NCBI GenBank assembly: GCA_016790385.1
Contig: JAEUNV010000223.1
Location: 1 to 20,977, forward strand
Length of the DNA stretch: 20,977 bases
Direction of reading: 5' to 3'
Source of the DNA: Zoogloea sp.
GTDB taxonomy: Bacteria; Pseudomonadota; Gammaproteobacteria; Burkholderiales; Rhodocyclaceae
The translations under genes were made by a program, and so were the position numbers. Each line of letters opens with the position of its first letter. Positions within the stretch are counted from its first letter, which is position 1. Shown here piece by piece: positions 1 to 8,148 of the stretch. Under the pieces are notes generated by a model, which was not told where the DNA came from, made no database searches, and saw nothing but the letters and a program-made list of their open reading frames with translations.

Positions 1-486
1 CTTGTGAGCGGCCAGCCCGTATTGGGGATATTGCCTGTCCAAGGCCACGAGCATGGCATCGCGCGCGGTCTTGGCCAGGATGGATGCTGCCGAGATCGCC
101 GGCACCAGGGCATCCCCTTTGACGATGGCTTCACAGGGCATTGTCAAAGGGGGGCACCGATTGCCATCGACCGCCACCCTGTCGGGCACCCGTTGCAGCC
201 CGGCAATCGCCCGCTGCATGGCCAGCATGGAAGCGTGCAGGATGTTGAGGCGGTCGATCTCCTCCACACTGGCCTCGGCAATGCACCAGGCCAGGGCCTT
301 TTCACGGATCTCCAGGGCAAGGGCATTACGGCGCTTCTCGGAAAGCTTCTTGGAGTCGGCCAGTCCGGCAATCGGGCGTGCCGGATCGAGAATGACCGCC
401 GCAGCGACAACCGGTCCGCAAAGGGGGCCGCGCCCGGCCTCATCAACCCCGCACAGCAAGCCCGGAGAACTAGGCACCTGACCCAC
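1..486 (-). CDS. rnhB: Ribonuclease HII, C-terminus cut by window edge
   Basis: RNase HII cuts the RNA strand of RNA-DNA hybrids and removes ribonucleotides misincorporated into DNA. The visible 162 codons carry the family's N-terminal active-site motif GVDEAGRGP (Asp15, Glu16), then [10 protein letters not shown], the VDGNRCP segment and [12 protein letters not shown], whose acidic residues complete the metal site. The frame stays open to base 1, ending at the AAHK of the conserved QYG..HKGYPT region. By comparison with the 198-residue E. coli protein, roughly 35 C-terminal residues lie outside the window. I chose the GTG start at 486 because a strong Shine-Dalgarno, GGGGAGGG, lies 7 nt upstream; no ATG gives a sensible N-terminus. 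It follows lpxB after 48 nt, the usual order in gamma- and betaproteobacteria. A hairpin that could close the ribosome site is listed separately. Confidence 0.95.
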   Translation of the reverse strand, partial: MGQVPSSPGLLCGVDEAGRGPLCGPVVAAAVILDPARPIAGLADSKKLSEKRRNALALEIREKALAWCIAEASVEEIDRLNILHASMLAMQRAIAGLQRVPDRVAVDGNRCPPLTMPCEAIVKGDALVPAISAASILAKTARDAMLVALDRQYPQYGLAAHK

Positions 487-492
487 CGCAAT

Positions 493-527
493 GCCCTCCC
501 CGGAACGAAGACAGCGCCCCGGAGGGC
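493..527 (-). promoter_or_regulatory. Hairpin enclosing the rnhB ribosome binding site
   Basis: In the lpxB-rnhB gap the mRNA contains GCCCTCC (527-521), which is exactly complementary to GGAGGGC (499-493). The second arm contains most of the rnhB Shine-Dalgarno (GGGGAGGG, 501-494). The 7-bp GC-rich stem has a 21-nt loop, in which a further GG/CC pairing is possible. The first arm starts 7 nt after the lpxB stop codon, so a ribosome finishing lpxB would cover it. Coupling of rnhB translation to lpxB is an inference from this geometry. Confidence 0.45.
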
Positions 528-534
528 CGGGCTC

Positions 535-1686
535 TCATCGCCCCCGACCCTGAAGATAGGGAAGGATGGCGGCGGCGGCTCGCGCGGCGGTGTCCTGACG
601 CAATTGAAGATGCATCTCGGTGAAGCTGCGGGTCAGATCAGCCACCTTGTCCTTGTCGGTCAGCCATGCATCCAGCGCATCGGCGAGGGCCTGGGGAGTG
701 GCGGCATCCTGAAGGATCTCGGGCACCACCTCGCGCCCAGCCAGTACATTCGGCAGGCCCACCCAGGGCAGATAGGCCATCCGCCGCATGAGGCGGAAGG
801 ACCATTTGCCCATCTTGTAGGTGATCACCATCGGACGCTTCAGCAAGGCAGCCTCAAGCGTCGCCGTTCCACTCGCCACCAGGACCGCATCCGCCGCGAT
901 CATCGCGTCGACCGCATGACCGAAAAGGATCCGGATCGGCAGATCCAGATTGGCATGACGGCGCAGGGCTTCTTCAAAGAGCAACCGGGTTTCCCGCGTG
1001 GCCAGGGGCACGAGGAAACAGGCGTCCGGATGGCGTTCATGGAGAGCGGCCGCCGTTGCGATATAGGTGTCGGCAAGATTGCGCACTTCCGACTGGCGGC
1101 TACCCGGGAGCAGGGCGAAAACGGGCACACCATCGGGGATCTGCAACATCTCCCGAGCCGCAGCCCGATCAGGCGCCAAGGGAAAGACATCAGCGAGCGG
1201 ATGCCCCACGTAGCTCACCGGTACACCGGCCGCCTGATAGAGGGGCGGCTCGAAGGGGAACAGGCAAAGCATGTGGCTGACGGAACGGGCGATGCCCTTG
1301 AGACGCCCCTTGCGCCAGGCCCAGATGGACGGACCGACGAAATGGATCGCGGGGATGTGCCTGTCCTTCAGACGCTTCTCAAGCCACAGGCTGAAGTCGG
1401 GTGCGTCCACCCCAATAAAGGCGGCGGGCGGATTGGCAAGGAGACGCCGCAGCAGGGATCGACGAATCCCGGACAATTCCCGGTAATTCCTGAGGGCATC
1501 AACGTATCCGTGCACAGACAGTTTTTCGGCCGGCCACAAGGCGATGAAACCCTCGGCCTGCATCTTTGGCCCACCGATCCCGAAGAACTGGGCGTCAGGC
1601 AGATGGCGCTTGAGCGCGCGGATCAGATGGCTGGCGAGAAGGTCACTGGACGCCTCGCCCGCCACCATGGCGATGCGCAGAGCCAT
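535..1686 (-). CDS. lpxB: Lipid-A-disaccharide synthase
   Basis: LpxB is a GT19 glycosyltransferase at the inner face of the inner membrane. It joins UDP-2,3-diacylglucosamine to lipid X, forming the beta-1,6 disaccharide of lipid A. The 383-residue protein matches the E. coli length (382). It shows the N-terminal MVAGEASSD motif (residues 7-15), the IGVDAPDF segment (91-98) with the conserved aspartates, GPSIWAW (118-124), the LLPGSRQSE loop of the nucleotide-binding half (192-200), and SGTATLE (272-278). All key motifs are intact. It starts 3 nt after the lpxA stop, so translation is probably coupled. lpxD, fabZ and lpxA lie immediately upstream, making this a complete early lipid A unit except for lpxC and lpxH, which are not in the window. 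Confidence 0.98.
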   Translation of the reverse strand: MALRIAMVAGEASSDLLASHLIRALKRHLPDAQFFGIGGPKMQAEGFIALWPAEKLSVHGYVDALRNYRELSGIRRSLLRRLLANPPAAFIGVDAPDFSLWLEKRLKDRHIPAIHFVGPSIWAWRKGRLKGIARSVSHMLCLFPFEPPLYQAAGVPVSYVGHPLADVFPLAPDRAAAREMLQIPDGVPVFALLPGSRQSEVRNLADTYIATAAALHERHPDACFLVPLATRETRLLFEEALRRHANLDLPIRILFGHAVDAMIAADAVLVASGTATLEAALLKRPMVITYKMGKWSFRLMRRMAYLPWVGLPNVLAGREVVPEILQDAATPQALADALDAWLTDKDKVADLTRSFTEMHLQLRQDTAARAAAAILPYLQGRGR

Positions 1687-1689
1687 GGG

Positions 1690-2463
1690 CTAGCGGACGA
1701 TGCCACGACCGGAGTCGGCAATGAATTCGGAGAACGGCTGCAACTCGGGAACACCCGTGGCAATCGCGGCAATCTCCCGGCGGGCCTCATCCAGCGTCAA
1801 CCCGTTGCGATAGAGCGTCTTGTAGGCACGTTTGATCGCCATGATGCCATCGCTGGAGTAACCACGCCGCTTGAGCCCTTCGCTGTTGATGCCGTGGGGC
1901 GAGGCCGGATTGCCCGACACGGTGACAAAAGGCGGTAAATCCTGGAGCAGCACGGTGCCGACGCCACAGAAACTGTGCGCTCCCACGCGCACGAACTGAT
2001 GAACCCCGGTGAAACCGCCCAGAATCGCCCAGTCCCCCACCGAAACATGCCCGGCCAGCGTGGCGTTGTTGGCGAATATGGTGTTGTTGCCCACCAAGCA
2101 GTCATGGGCAACGTGTACGTAAGCCATGATCCAGTTATCGTCGCCCACGCGGGTCAGGCCGCCATCCTGAACCGTACCGGTACTGAAGCTACAGAACTCA
2201 CGAATGGTGTTGCGATCACCGATCTCGAGTCGGGTCGGTTCGTTGGCGTATTTTTTGTCCTGGGGTTCGGAACCGATGGAGCAGAACTGGAAGATTCGGT
2301 TGTCTCGGCCGATCCGGGTATGCCCTTCGATGACCACATGGGGGCCGACCGTCGTACCCTCGCCGATCTCGACGTGCTCGCCGATGACAGAATACGGCCC
2401 GACCTGCACGTCCGCAGCAAGGCGCGCCCCAGGGTGGACAATGGCAGTCGGATGAATCGTCAT
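1690..2463 (-). CDS. lpxA: UDP-N-acetylglucosamine O-acyltransferase
   Basis: LpxA carries out the first step of lipid A synthesis, moving a 3-hydroxyacyl chain from acyl carrier protein to the 3-OH of UDP-GlcNAc. The N-terminal two-thirds is a left-handed beta helix made of hexapeptide repeats (for example VEIGEG and IGDRNT). The catalytic His is His120 in VHVAHDC, equal to His125 of E. coli. The open frame extends to a GTG at 2478, but I place the start at the ATG at 2463. That ATG overlaps the fabZ stop as TAATG and gives [13 protein letters not shown], which fits the family start and a 257-residue length (E. coli 262). The residue at the acyl-length ruler position is Val168 where E. coli has Gly173 (see findings). 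Confidence 0.97.
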   Translation of the reverse strand: MTIHPTAIVHPGARLAADVQVGPYSVIGEHVEIGEGTTVGPHVVIEGHTRIGRDNRIFQFCSIGSEPQDKKYANEPTRLEIGDRNTIREFCSFSTGTVQDGGLTRVGDDNWIMAYVHVAHDCLVGNNTIFANNATLAGHVSVGDWAILGGFTGVHQFVRVGAHSFCGVGTVLLQDLPPFVTVSGNPASPHGINSEGLKRRGYSSDGIMAIKRAYKTLYRNGLTLDEARREIAAIATGVPELQPFSEFIADSGRGIVR

Positions 2464-2903
2464 TACTTGATCGCACACATGAATTCAGCCTCGGTTGCCA
2501 CCTCGCCAGCGACTCGGGCAACCCCCTTGAACTTCCAGATGTTCCGTATGGTACGGACGATTTCGACGTCCAGCATGAGCTGATCACCCGGCACCACTGG
2601 ACGCTTGAAGCGGACGTTGTCCACCGATGCAAAATACACCATCGCGTCCTTGTCCGGGATCGTCCCTTCAGTCTTGAAGGCCAGCACCGCCGCCGCCTGC
2701 GCCAGCGCCTCGATGATCAGGACACCAGGCATGACAGGGTTGTGTGGAAAGTGACCAGGAAAGAACGGCTCATTGATGGTTACGTTCTTGAGGCCCATCG
2801 CACGCTTGCCCAGCTCGATCTCGACGATCCTATCCACCAGAAGGAAGGGATAGCGGTGGGGGATGTACTGCCTGATCTCATTGATATCGATGATTTCGCT
2901 CAT
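2463..2903 (-). CDS. fabZ: 3-hydroxyacyl-ACP dehydratase FabZ
   Basis: FabZ dehydrates 3-hydroxyacyl-ACP to trans-2-enoyl-ACP in fatty acid elongation. It competes with LpxA and LpxD for 3-hydroxyacyl-ACP, and its position between lpxD and lpxA fits that shared substrate. The 146-residue protein is a single hotdog fold. It has the N-terminal [13 protein letters not shown] motif, the catalytic His51 in PFFPGHFP, and Glu65 in [12 protein letters not shown]. The ATG overlaps the lpxD stop by four bases (ATGA), and its TAA overlaps the lpxA ATG by one base, so the three genes are probably translationally coupled. Length and motifs are typical. FabA is ruled out by the single-domain length and the FabZ-type Glu. 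Confidence 0.98.
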   Translation of the reverse strand: MSEIIDINEIRQYIPHRYPFLLVDRIVEIELGKRAMGLKNVTINEPFFPGHFPHNPVMPGVLIIEALAQAAAVLAFKTEGTIPDKDAMVYFASVDNVRFKRPVVPGDQLMLDVEIVRTIRNIWKFKGVARVAGEVATEAEFMCAIK

Positions 2904-3928
2904 GATTTCTTTTCCATTTCGGCGAGTCGCCTCTCCAGCTCGCGCACCCGGTCTGCCATTGCATCGAGACGGCGGAGGTGTGAAAAATTCTTGATCCAGT
3001 CTGCGTGGGACTGAAGTGGGACAACCGATGTATACACGCCGGCCTTGTCGATGTTCTTGGTCACGTTCGTATCCGCCGACACAACCACGTCATCCGCCAC
3101 CTCCAGATGTCCGGCGATCCCGGCCTTTCCACCTAGCATGACTCTCTTCCCGATGCGGGAGCTGCCTGCGACACCCACCATGGCCGCCATGATCGTGTCA
3201 TCACCGACATGACAGTTGTGGGCGATGTGGATCAGATTGTCGAGTTTGACGCCACGTCCGATCACGGTGTCCCCAAGGGCGCCGCGATCAATCGTGGTGT
3301 TTGCACCGATCTCCACATCATCCCCAACAACAACCCGACCAATCTGTGGAATCTTGACCCAATGCTTGTCCCCATCCCGCGCAAAACCGAGCCCGTCAGC
3401 ACCGATGACGGCGCCCGCGTGCAGGATGGCCCGGGCGCCGATGACGCAACCGTCGTAGACCTTGACGCCGGCATGTAGAACCGAATCTTCACCGATCTCC
3501 ACGTGGTCGCCGATCACGCATCCCGGACCGATGACCGTGCGCTCACCAATGCTGCACGATCTGCCGATCACCGCATTGGCCCCCACTGCAACGGACGCAG
3601 GCAGGGCCGAGGAAACAATCGCGCCGGGTTGAAGTCCGGGAGCGGGACGCCTGCCTGGATTGAACAGCTGGGCAGCCCGGGCAAAGTAAAGATAAGGATC
3701 CGGGGTGAGAATGCGCGGCCTGCCGGTCAGATCCGCCGCCTTGGGTGACAGAATGAAGGCCGACGCCGCACTGGTCGCGAGGGCCGACGCCAACTTTGGA
3801 TTGGAGAGGAAGGTCAGTTCCCCGTCTCCGGCCGCCTCTATGGACGCAATCTGCCTTACCCGAACAGAGGGGTCACCGACAAGCTCACCGCCGAGCTGCC
3901 CTACGAGCTCGCCAAGAGAGAGTTCCAT
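2900..3928 (-). CDS. lpxD: UDP-3-O-acylglucosamine N-acyltransferase
   Basis: LpxD transfers a second 3-hydroxyacyl chain from ACP to the 2-amine of UDP-3-O-acyl-glucosamine, the third step of lipid A synthesis. The 342-residue protein (E. coli 341) has a uridine-binding N-terminal domain (about 1-100, including ELTFLSNPK at 37-45), then a hexapeptide-repeat beta helix (about 105-295). It ends in an arginine- and glutamate-rich helix (about 315-342). The catalytic His is His237 in HIAHNCHVG, equal to E. coli His239. The ATG at 3928 lies 10 nt after the skp stop; no clear Shine-Dalgarno is visible, which fits re-initiation after skp. It overlaps fabZ by 4 nt. Confidence 0.97.
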   Translation of the reverse strand: MELSLGELVGQLGGELVGDPSVRVRQIASIEAAGDGELTFLSNPKLASALATSAASAFILSPKAADLTGRPRILTPDPYLYFARAAQLFNPGRRPAPGLQPGAIVSSALPASVAVGANAVIGRSCSIGERTVIGPGCVIGDHVEIGEDSVLHAGVKVYDGCVIGARAILHAGAVIGADGLGFARDGDKHWVKIPQIGRVVVGDDVEIGANTTIDRGALGDTVIGRGVKLDNLIHIAHNCHVGDDTIMAAMVGVAGSSRIGKRVMLGGKAGIAGHLEVADDVVVSADTNVTKNIDKAGVYTSVVPLQSHADWIKNFSHLRRLDAMADRVRELERRLAEMEKKS

Positions 3929-3938
3929 CTGTGCCGAC

Positions 3939-4442
3939 TTACTTGGCTTCGCTCAGGGCCTTGATCACCTTGTCGGTGATATCAATGCGCGGGCTGGCGT
4001 AAACAGCTTCCTGGAAGATGATGTCGTATTTATCAGCCTCGGCGATCTGCTTGATCGTCTTGTTGGCACGCTCGAGCACACCCGCCAGCTCCTCGTTACG
4101 ACGCTGATTCAGGTCTTCCCGGAACTCGCGTTGCTTGCGCTGGAACTCGCGGTTGAGATCGTTGAACTCACGTTCCTTGGTGCGTCGCTCGCCCTCGCCC
4201 ATGGTCATGGAATTCTTCTCGAGGGCTTCCTGCATACCTTGCAGTTGCTTCGCGATTCGCTGAAGGTCCTGATCGCGCTTCTCGAATTCCTTCTCGAGCT
4301 TCTGCTGTGCCTTCTTGGCAGGTGTCGCCTCCTTCATGACCCGGTCGGAATTGACGAACCCGACCTTCACTTCGGCGGCAGCCGTCTGTGCAAACGTGGC
4401 CAGCAGCATGGCTGCCAGCATGGAAACACCAATACCCTTCAC
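3939..4442 (-). CDS. skp: Periplasmic chaperone Skp/OmpH
   Basis: Skp is a trimeric periplasmic chaperone that holds unfolded outer membrane proteins on their way to the Bam complex. The 167-residue precursor has a signal peptide with a hydrophobic core ([13 protein letters not shown]) and a likely cleavage site after TAAA, giving a mature protein starting [12 protein letters not shown]. Residues about 40-120 are a highly charged coiled coil rich in Lys, Glu, Gln and Arg, matching the tentacle helices. The C-terminal part ([16 protein letters not shown]) is the end of the trimerisation body. The start is a GTG with a near-perfect Shine-Dalgarno, GGAGG, 5 nt upstream. It lies between bamA (38 nt) and lpxD (10 nt), the standard order. 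Confidence 0.95.
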   Translation of the reverse strand: MKGIGVSMLAAMLLATFAQTAAAEVKVGFVNSDRVMKEATPAKKAQQKLEKEFEKRDQDLQRIAKQLQGMQEALEKNSMTMGEGERRTKEREFNDLNREFQRKQREFREDLNQRRNEELAGVLERANKTIKQIAEADKYDIIFQEAVYASPRIDITDKVIKALSEAK

Positions 4443-4447
4443 TCAAA

Positions 4448-4452
4448 CCTCC
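4448..4452 (-). promoter_or_regulatory. Strong ribosome binding site of skp
   Basis: The mRNA reads GGAGG, then TTTGA, then the GTG start. This is the best Shine-Dalgarno match in the envelope part of the block, where most genes depend on overlap or short gaps. It decides the GTG start of skp and suggests that skp is translated independently of bamA. Confidence 0.8.
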
Positions 4453-4480
4453 ATGTGCATGCAATACGGTTCGGTCGCAA

Positions 4481-6772
4481 TCAGAAAACCGTACCCAACT
4501 GGAACTGGAATTTCTGCGTTCGGTCGCCCTCTTCCTTCTTGAGCGCCTGACCAAGACTGAACTTGAGGGGGCCGACAGGAGAACTCCAGGAGAACGCCAG
4601 GCCGGCACTGTAACGCAAATCGGAGGCCCGGACCTTGTCATCCGCTCCCCAGACATAGCCCGCATCGGCAAACAGAGACAGGCGCATGGACTTGTCCTTC
4701 TGGGAGCCCGGCATGGGGAAATAGTACTCCGCGTTGCCAACCATACGGCGATTGCCGCCGAGGGACCGTACAAAGCCCGAACTGTCGGTGTAGCGCGGCC
4801 CCAGGGTACTCTGCTCGTAGCCGCGCACCGAACCGATGCCGCCGGCATAGAAGTTCTTATAGAAGGGCAGCTCCTTGCCATCGTAGCCGTGGGCGTAGCC
4901 CACATCACCGTTGAGCATCAGGGCGTAGCCACCACCGAAGGGTATCCAGTACTGATGCTGGTAATTGGCACGGACATAGCGCATGTCCAGCACAGGCGTG
5001 GCAACCTCCACCGAAGCCCGCTGATACACGCCCGACGTCGGATAGAGGAAACTGTCGCGACGATCCCGGGCCCAGCCGGCCGTTGCGAGCAGGCTACGCG
5101 CGGTATCACCAAAGGTATTGACGAAGTTAACGTATGGGGCAGGGCTCGAATCGTAGACCTTGATGGTGGTCTGATCGATCGACAAGCCGAAATTGATCCG
5201 GTCATCCTCCGCAATCGGATACCCGAAACGAACGCCCGCTCCGATGGAGGAGCTCTTGTAGGTCGCCACTGACAGGGAGGTCGGGTCGACGTTGCGCTGG
5301 TAGATGTCCCAACCCACGCTGACCCCATCGATGGTCCAGTAAGGATTGGTAAAGGACAGGGCAATCGTCTTGTTGATCTTGCCGGTATTCAACTGCAAGG
5401 TCATCGCATTGCCGGTGCCGAACAGGTTCTGCTGGGAAATCGACGCAGACAGGATGACCTTCTCGGAACTGGAGAAACCTGCACCCAGCATGAGGTTGCC
5501 GGTGGCGCGCTCCTTGACGGTGAAATTCGCATCGACCTGATCGGTGGAGCCGGCAACAGCCGGCGTCTCGATGGAAACCTCATCGAAATAGCCAAGACGA
5601 TCGAGACGGACCTTGGAACGATTGAGTGCCGCGCCGTCGTACCAAGCCCCTTCCATCTGACGCATCTCGCGTCGGATCACCTCATCCCGCGTGCGCTGGT
5701 TGCCAGCGAAATTGATTTTGCGGACATACACCCGACGCCCCGGATCCACGTAGAAAGTGAAAGCAACTTCCCGTTTGGCCTTGTCCACTTCCGGGGCGGC
5801 ATTCACATTGGCAAAGGCGTAGCCCTCATTGCCCAGACGATCGCTGATGGCCTTGGTGGTGGCGGTGATGTTGTCACGCACGAAGGTGTCGCCGGCCTTG
5901 AGCTTGACGAGACCCTGAAGCTCGGCCTCGGGCACCACCATCGTCCCTGCCAGCTTCACATCGGAAACGGTGTACTTCTCCCCTTCACTGATGCTGAGGG
6001 TGATGTAGATGTCCTTCTTGTCAGGGGTGATCGACACCTGGGTCGAATCGATGCTGAAGTCCAGATAACCACGATTCAGATAATGCGACCGCAGCGCTTC
6101 GATATCGGCCGAAAGCTTCTGCTTGGAGTACTGGTCGCTCTTGGAATACCAGGTCATCCAGCCCGGCGTTGTCAGGGAGAAGAGATCAAGCAACTCCTTC
6201 TCCTTGAATACCTTGTTGCCGATGATGCTGATCTGGCGGATGCGCGCTGCCTCGCCTTCAACCACGTTGAAGTTCACGCCCACCCGGTTACGCTCAAGGG
6301 GCGTGACCGTGGTCGTGATCTGCACACCGTAGAGCCCCTTAGACAGGTATTGGCGTTTCAGCTCCTGCTCCGCGCGCTCCAGGACAGCACGATCAAAGAT
6401 GCGCGATTCAGCGAGACCAACCTCCTTCAGCCCCTTCTTCAGCGCTTCCTTGTCGAACTCCTTGATCCCCACGAAATCCACCTGGGAAATCGCCGGACGC
6501 TCATCCAGCACGACGACGATGACGTCCCGCTCCACCTCGATCCGGACATCCTTGAAGAAGCCGGTGGCAAACAGGGCCTTGATCGCCTGGGAGGCCTTGT
6601 CGTCGGTAAACTGCTCGCCGACCTTCACTGGCAGATAACTGAAGACCGTACCGGCCTCGGTCCGCTGGATACCTTCGATACGAATGTCTTTTACGACGAA
6701 TGGCTCAAAGGCCAATGCGGGAGATGCCACAAAAAGCGCGGCGATCACCCCGGAAAGAAGCTTGGATTTCAT
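4481..6772 (-). CDS. bamA: Outer membrane protein assembly factor BamA
   Basis: BamA is the essential core of the Bam complex and folds beta-barrel proteins into the outer membrane. The 763-residue precursor has a signal peptide (hydrophobic core LLSGVIAALFVASPALA), cut near residue 21 before FEPFVVKDIRIEG. Five POTRA domains follow (about 22-420), with typical repeats such as VRKINFAGNQRTRDEVIRRE at the start of POTRA5. The Omp85 barrel fills the rest. The loop-6 lock motif VRGY is at 649-652. The protein ends in a beta-signal-like strand with terminal Phe (QLGTVF). It starts 6 nt after the rseP stop without an obvious Shine-Dalgarno, and skp follows. All parts are intact and the length is normal for betaproteobacteria. 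Confidence 0.98.
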   Translation of the reverse strand: MKSKLLSGVIAALFVASPALAFEPFVVKDIRIEGIQRTEAGTVFSYLPVKVGEQFTDDKASQAIKALFATGFFKDVRIEVERDVIVVVLDERPAISQVDFVGIKEFDKEALKKGLKEVGLAESRIFDRAVLERAEQELKRQYLSKGLYGVQITTTVTPLERNRVGVNFNVVEGEAARIRQISIIGNKVFKEKELLDLFSLTTPGWMTWYSKSDQYSKQKLSADIEALRSHYLNRGYLDFSIDSTQVSITPDKKDIYITLSISEGEKYTVSDVKLAGTMVVPEAELQGLVKLKAGDTFVRDNITATTKAISDRLGNEGYAFANVNAAPEVDKAKREVAFTFYVDPGRRVYVRKINFAGNQRTRDEVIRREMRQMEGAWYDGAALNRSKVRLDRLGYFDEVSIETPAVAGSTDQVDANFTVKERATGNLMLGAGFSSSEKVILSASISQQNLFGTGNAMTLQLNTGKINKTIALSFTNPYWTIDGVSVGWDIYQRNVDPTSLSVATYKSSSIGAGVRFGYPIAEDDRINFGLSIDQTTIKVYDSSPAPYVNFVNTFGDTARSLLATAGWARDRRDSFLYPTSGVYQRASVEVATPVLDMRYVRANYQHQYWIPFGGGYALMLNGDVGYAHGYDGKELPFYKNFYAGGIGSVRGYEQSTLGPRYTDSSGFVRSLGGNRRMVGNAEYYFPMPGSQKDKSMRLSLFADAGYVWGADDKVRASDLRYSAGLAFSWSSPVGPLKFSLGQALKKEEGDRTQKFQFQLGTVF

Positions 6773-6778
6773 CCGATT

Positions 6779-8143
6779 TCAGCTAGCAACAAGGCGGTTG
6801 ATGTCGTTGTAGAAGGCGAAAGCCATTAGCGCTGCCAGCAGGGCCATACCGATCTGCTGGCCGATCTCCATCACTCGCTCGGAAACCGGGCCGCCCTTGA
6901 TGATCTCGATCACATAATACAGCAAGTGCCCCCCATCAAGCACCGGCACGGGGAGCAGATTCAGGACTCCGAGGCTGATGCTGATCAGCGCCAGGAACTT
7001 GATGTAATGGGAAAAACCCATGCGCGCAGACTGACCGGCGAAGTCGGCAATCGTGACCGGACCACTGAGGTTTTTGACCGAGACTTCACCGACAATCATC
7101 CGCCCCATGACCGACAGGCTCAATGCGGCAGTGTCCCAGGTCTGCTCGACACCCTTGCCGAGGGCATCGATCAGATCGTATCGAACGGTCACGAAGATTC
7201 GGTCGCGCTGCCCGTCCTGATCGGCAACGCCGACACCGATACGTCCGATCTTGCGACCATTTTCTTCGACGGTGGCAGGGACCACGCGGGCAAGGATGCT
7301 CTTCCCACCACGCTCGACCTCAATTTCCAACGTCTGGCCGGGGGCATCACGCACTGCCGTAACCAGTGCGGTCCAGTCATCGACGCGTTGTTCTCCCAAA
7401 CGGACCACCCGATCCCCCGGGCGCAGCCCAGCAGCCTCGGCAGCCCCACCCGGGCTCAGGCTGCCCAGAACTGCCGGCAGTTTTGGACGCTGGAGGCTCA
7501 AGCCAAGTTGGGCTGCAATGTCCTGTTTGTCCTGGTCCACAGTCGCCGCGCTCAGGTCGAGCTTGCGGAAGGCAATCTCCCGTGTGTCGTTGATTGTCTC
7601 GACCACGACAACTCGCCTGTCGAGGGCTTCATTAATCAGCACCCAGCGAAACTCCTGCCAAGTCTGCACGGCGCGTCCGTCCACGCTGCGCACAAGTTCG
7701 CCATCGGCAAAACCCGCCTGCTGGGCGAGACTCGCTTCCGCCGGAGGGCCGAGGCGCGGACGGAGTTCCTCCACACCAGCTGTGTAGAGCCCACAGTACA
7801 AGGCAACAGCGAGAATCAGATTGGCCAGCGGCCCGGCGGCCACGATGGCGATCCGGCGCCACACGGTCTGGCGATTGAACGCCCGATGCAGTTCGTGCGG
7901 AGAGACCGGCGCCTCCCGCTCATCCAGCATCTTCACATAGCCCCCCAGCGGAAAGGCCGAGAGCACCCACTCGGTCTGATCGGCACCGAAGCGGCGCAGC
8001 AGCAGCGGCTTTCCGAAGCCGACGGAAAACCGCAGCACCTTCACACCACATAGACGGGCCACACCATAGTGACCGAACTCGTGGACAACGATGAGAATCC
8101 CGAGCGCCAGCAGGAAAGGCAGGATGTAATCGAGCAGGCCCAT
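6779..8143 (-). CDS. rseP: Site-2 protease RseP (intramembrane zinc metalloprotease)
   Basis: RseP cuts the anti-sigma factor RseA inside the membrane during the sigmaE envelope stress response and also clears leftover signal peptides. It has the zinc motif HEFGH (His21, Glu22, His25) in the first membrane segment, the FPLGGYVKMLDERE signature, two tandem PDZ domains (roughly 115-300), and the second active-site motif LNLLPVPVLDGGH (Asn395, Asp403) near the C-terminus. There are about four membrane segments. I chose the ATG at 8143 (454 residues), which gives the family-like start MGLLDYILPFLLALG. A GTG at 8152, overlapping the dxr stop as GTGA, would add three residues and cannot be excluded. 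Its place between dxr and bamA is the usual one and ties envelope stress sensing to outer membrane assembly. Confidence 0.96.
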   Translation of the reverse strand: MGLLDYILPFLLALGILIVVHEFGHYGVARLCGVKVLRFSVGFGKPLLLRRFGADQTEWVLSAFPLGGYVKMLDEREAPVSPHELHRAFNRQTVWRRIAIVAAGPLANLILAVALYCGLYTAGVEELRPRLGPPAEASLAQQAGFADGELVRSVDGRAVQTWQEFRWVLINEALDRRVVVVETINDTREIAFRKLDLSAATVDQDKQDIAAQLGLSLQRPKLPAVLGSLSPGGAAEAAGLRPGDRVVRLGEQRVDDWTALVTAVRDAPGQTLEIEVERGGKSILARVVPATVEENGRKIGRIGVGVADQDGQRDRIFVTVRYDLIDALGKGVEQTWDTAALSLSVMGRMIVGEVSVKNLSGPVTIADFAGQSARMGFSHYIKFLALISISLGVLNLLPVPVLDGGHLLYYVIEIIKGGPVSERVMEIGQQIGMALLAALMAFAFYNDINRLVAS

Positions 8144-8148
8144 GCCGC

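Noticed and set aside
4..1938. 644-codon plus-strand open frame antisense to rnhB, lpxB and the 3' part of lpxA
   Set aside because: The opposite strand encodes well-recognised proteins with intact motifs. The antisense translation is rich in Gly, His, Arg and Gln, has no recognisable domain, and is a by-product of GC-biased codon use.
2464..2478. GTG start of lpxA five codons upstream of the chosen ATG
   Set aside because: The ATG forms a TAATG junction with fabZ and fits the LpxA N-terminus; the GTG lies inside fabZ without a Shine-Dalgarno of its own.
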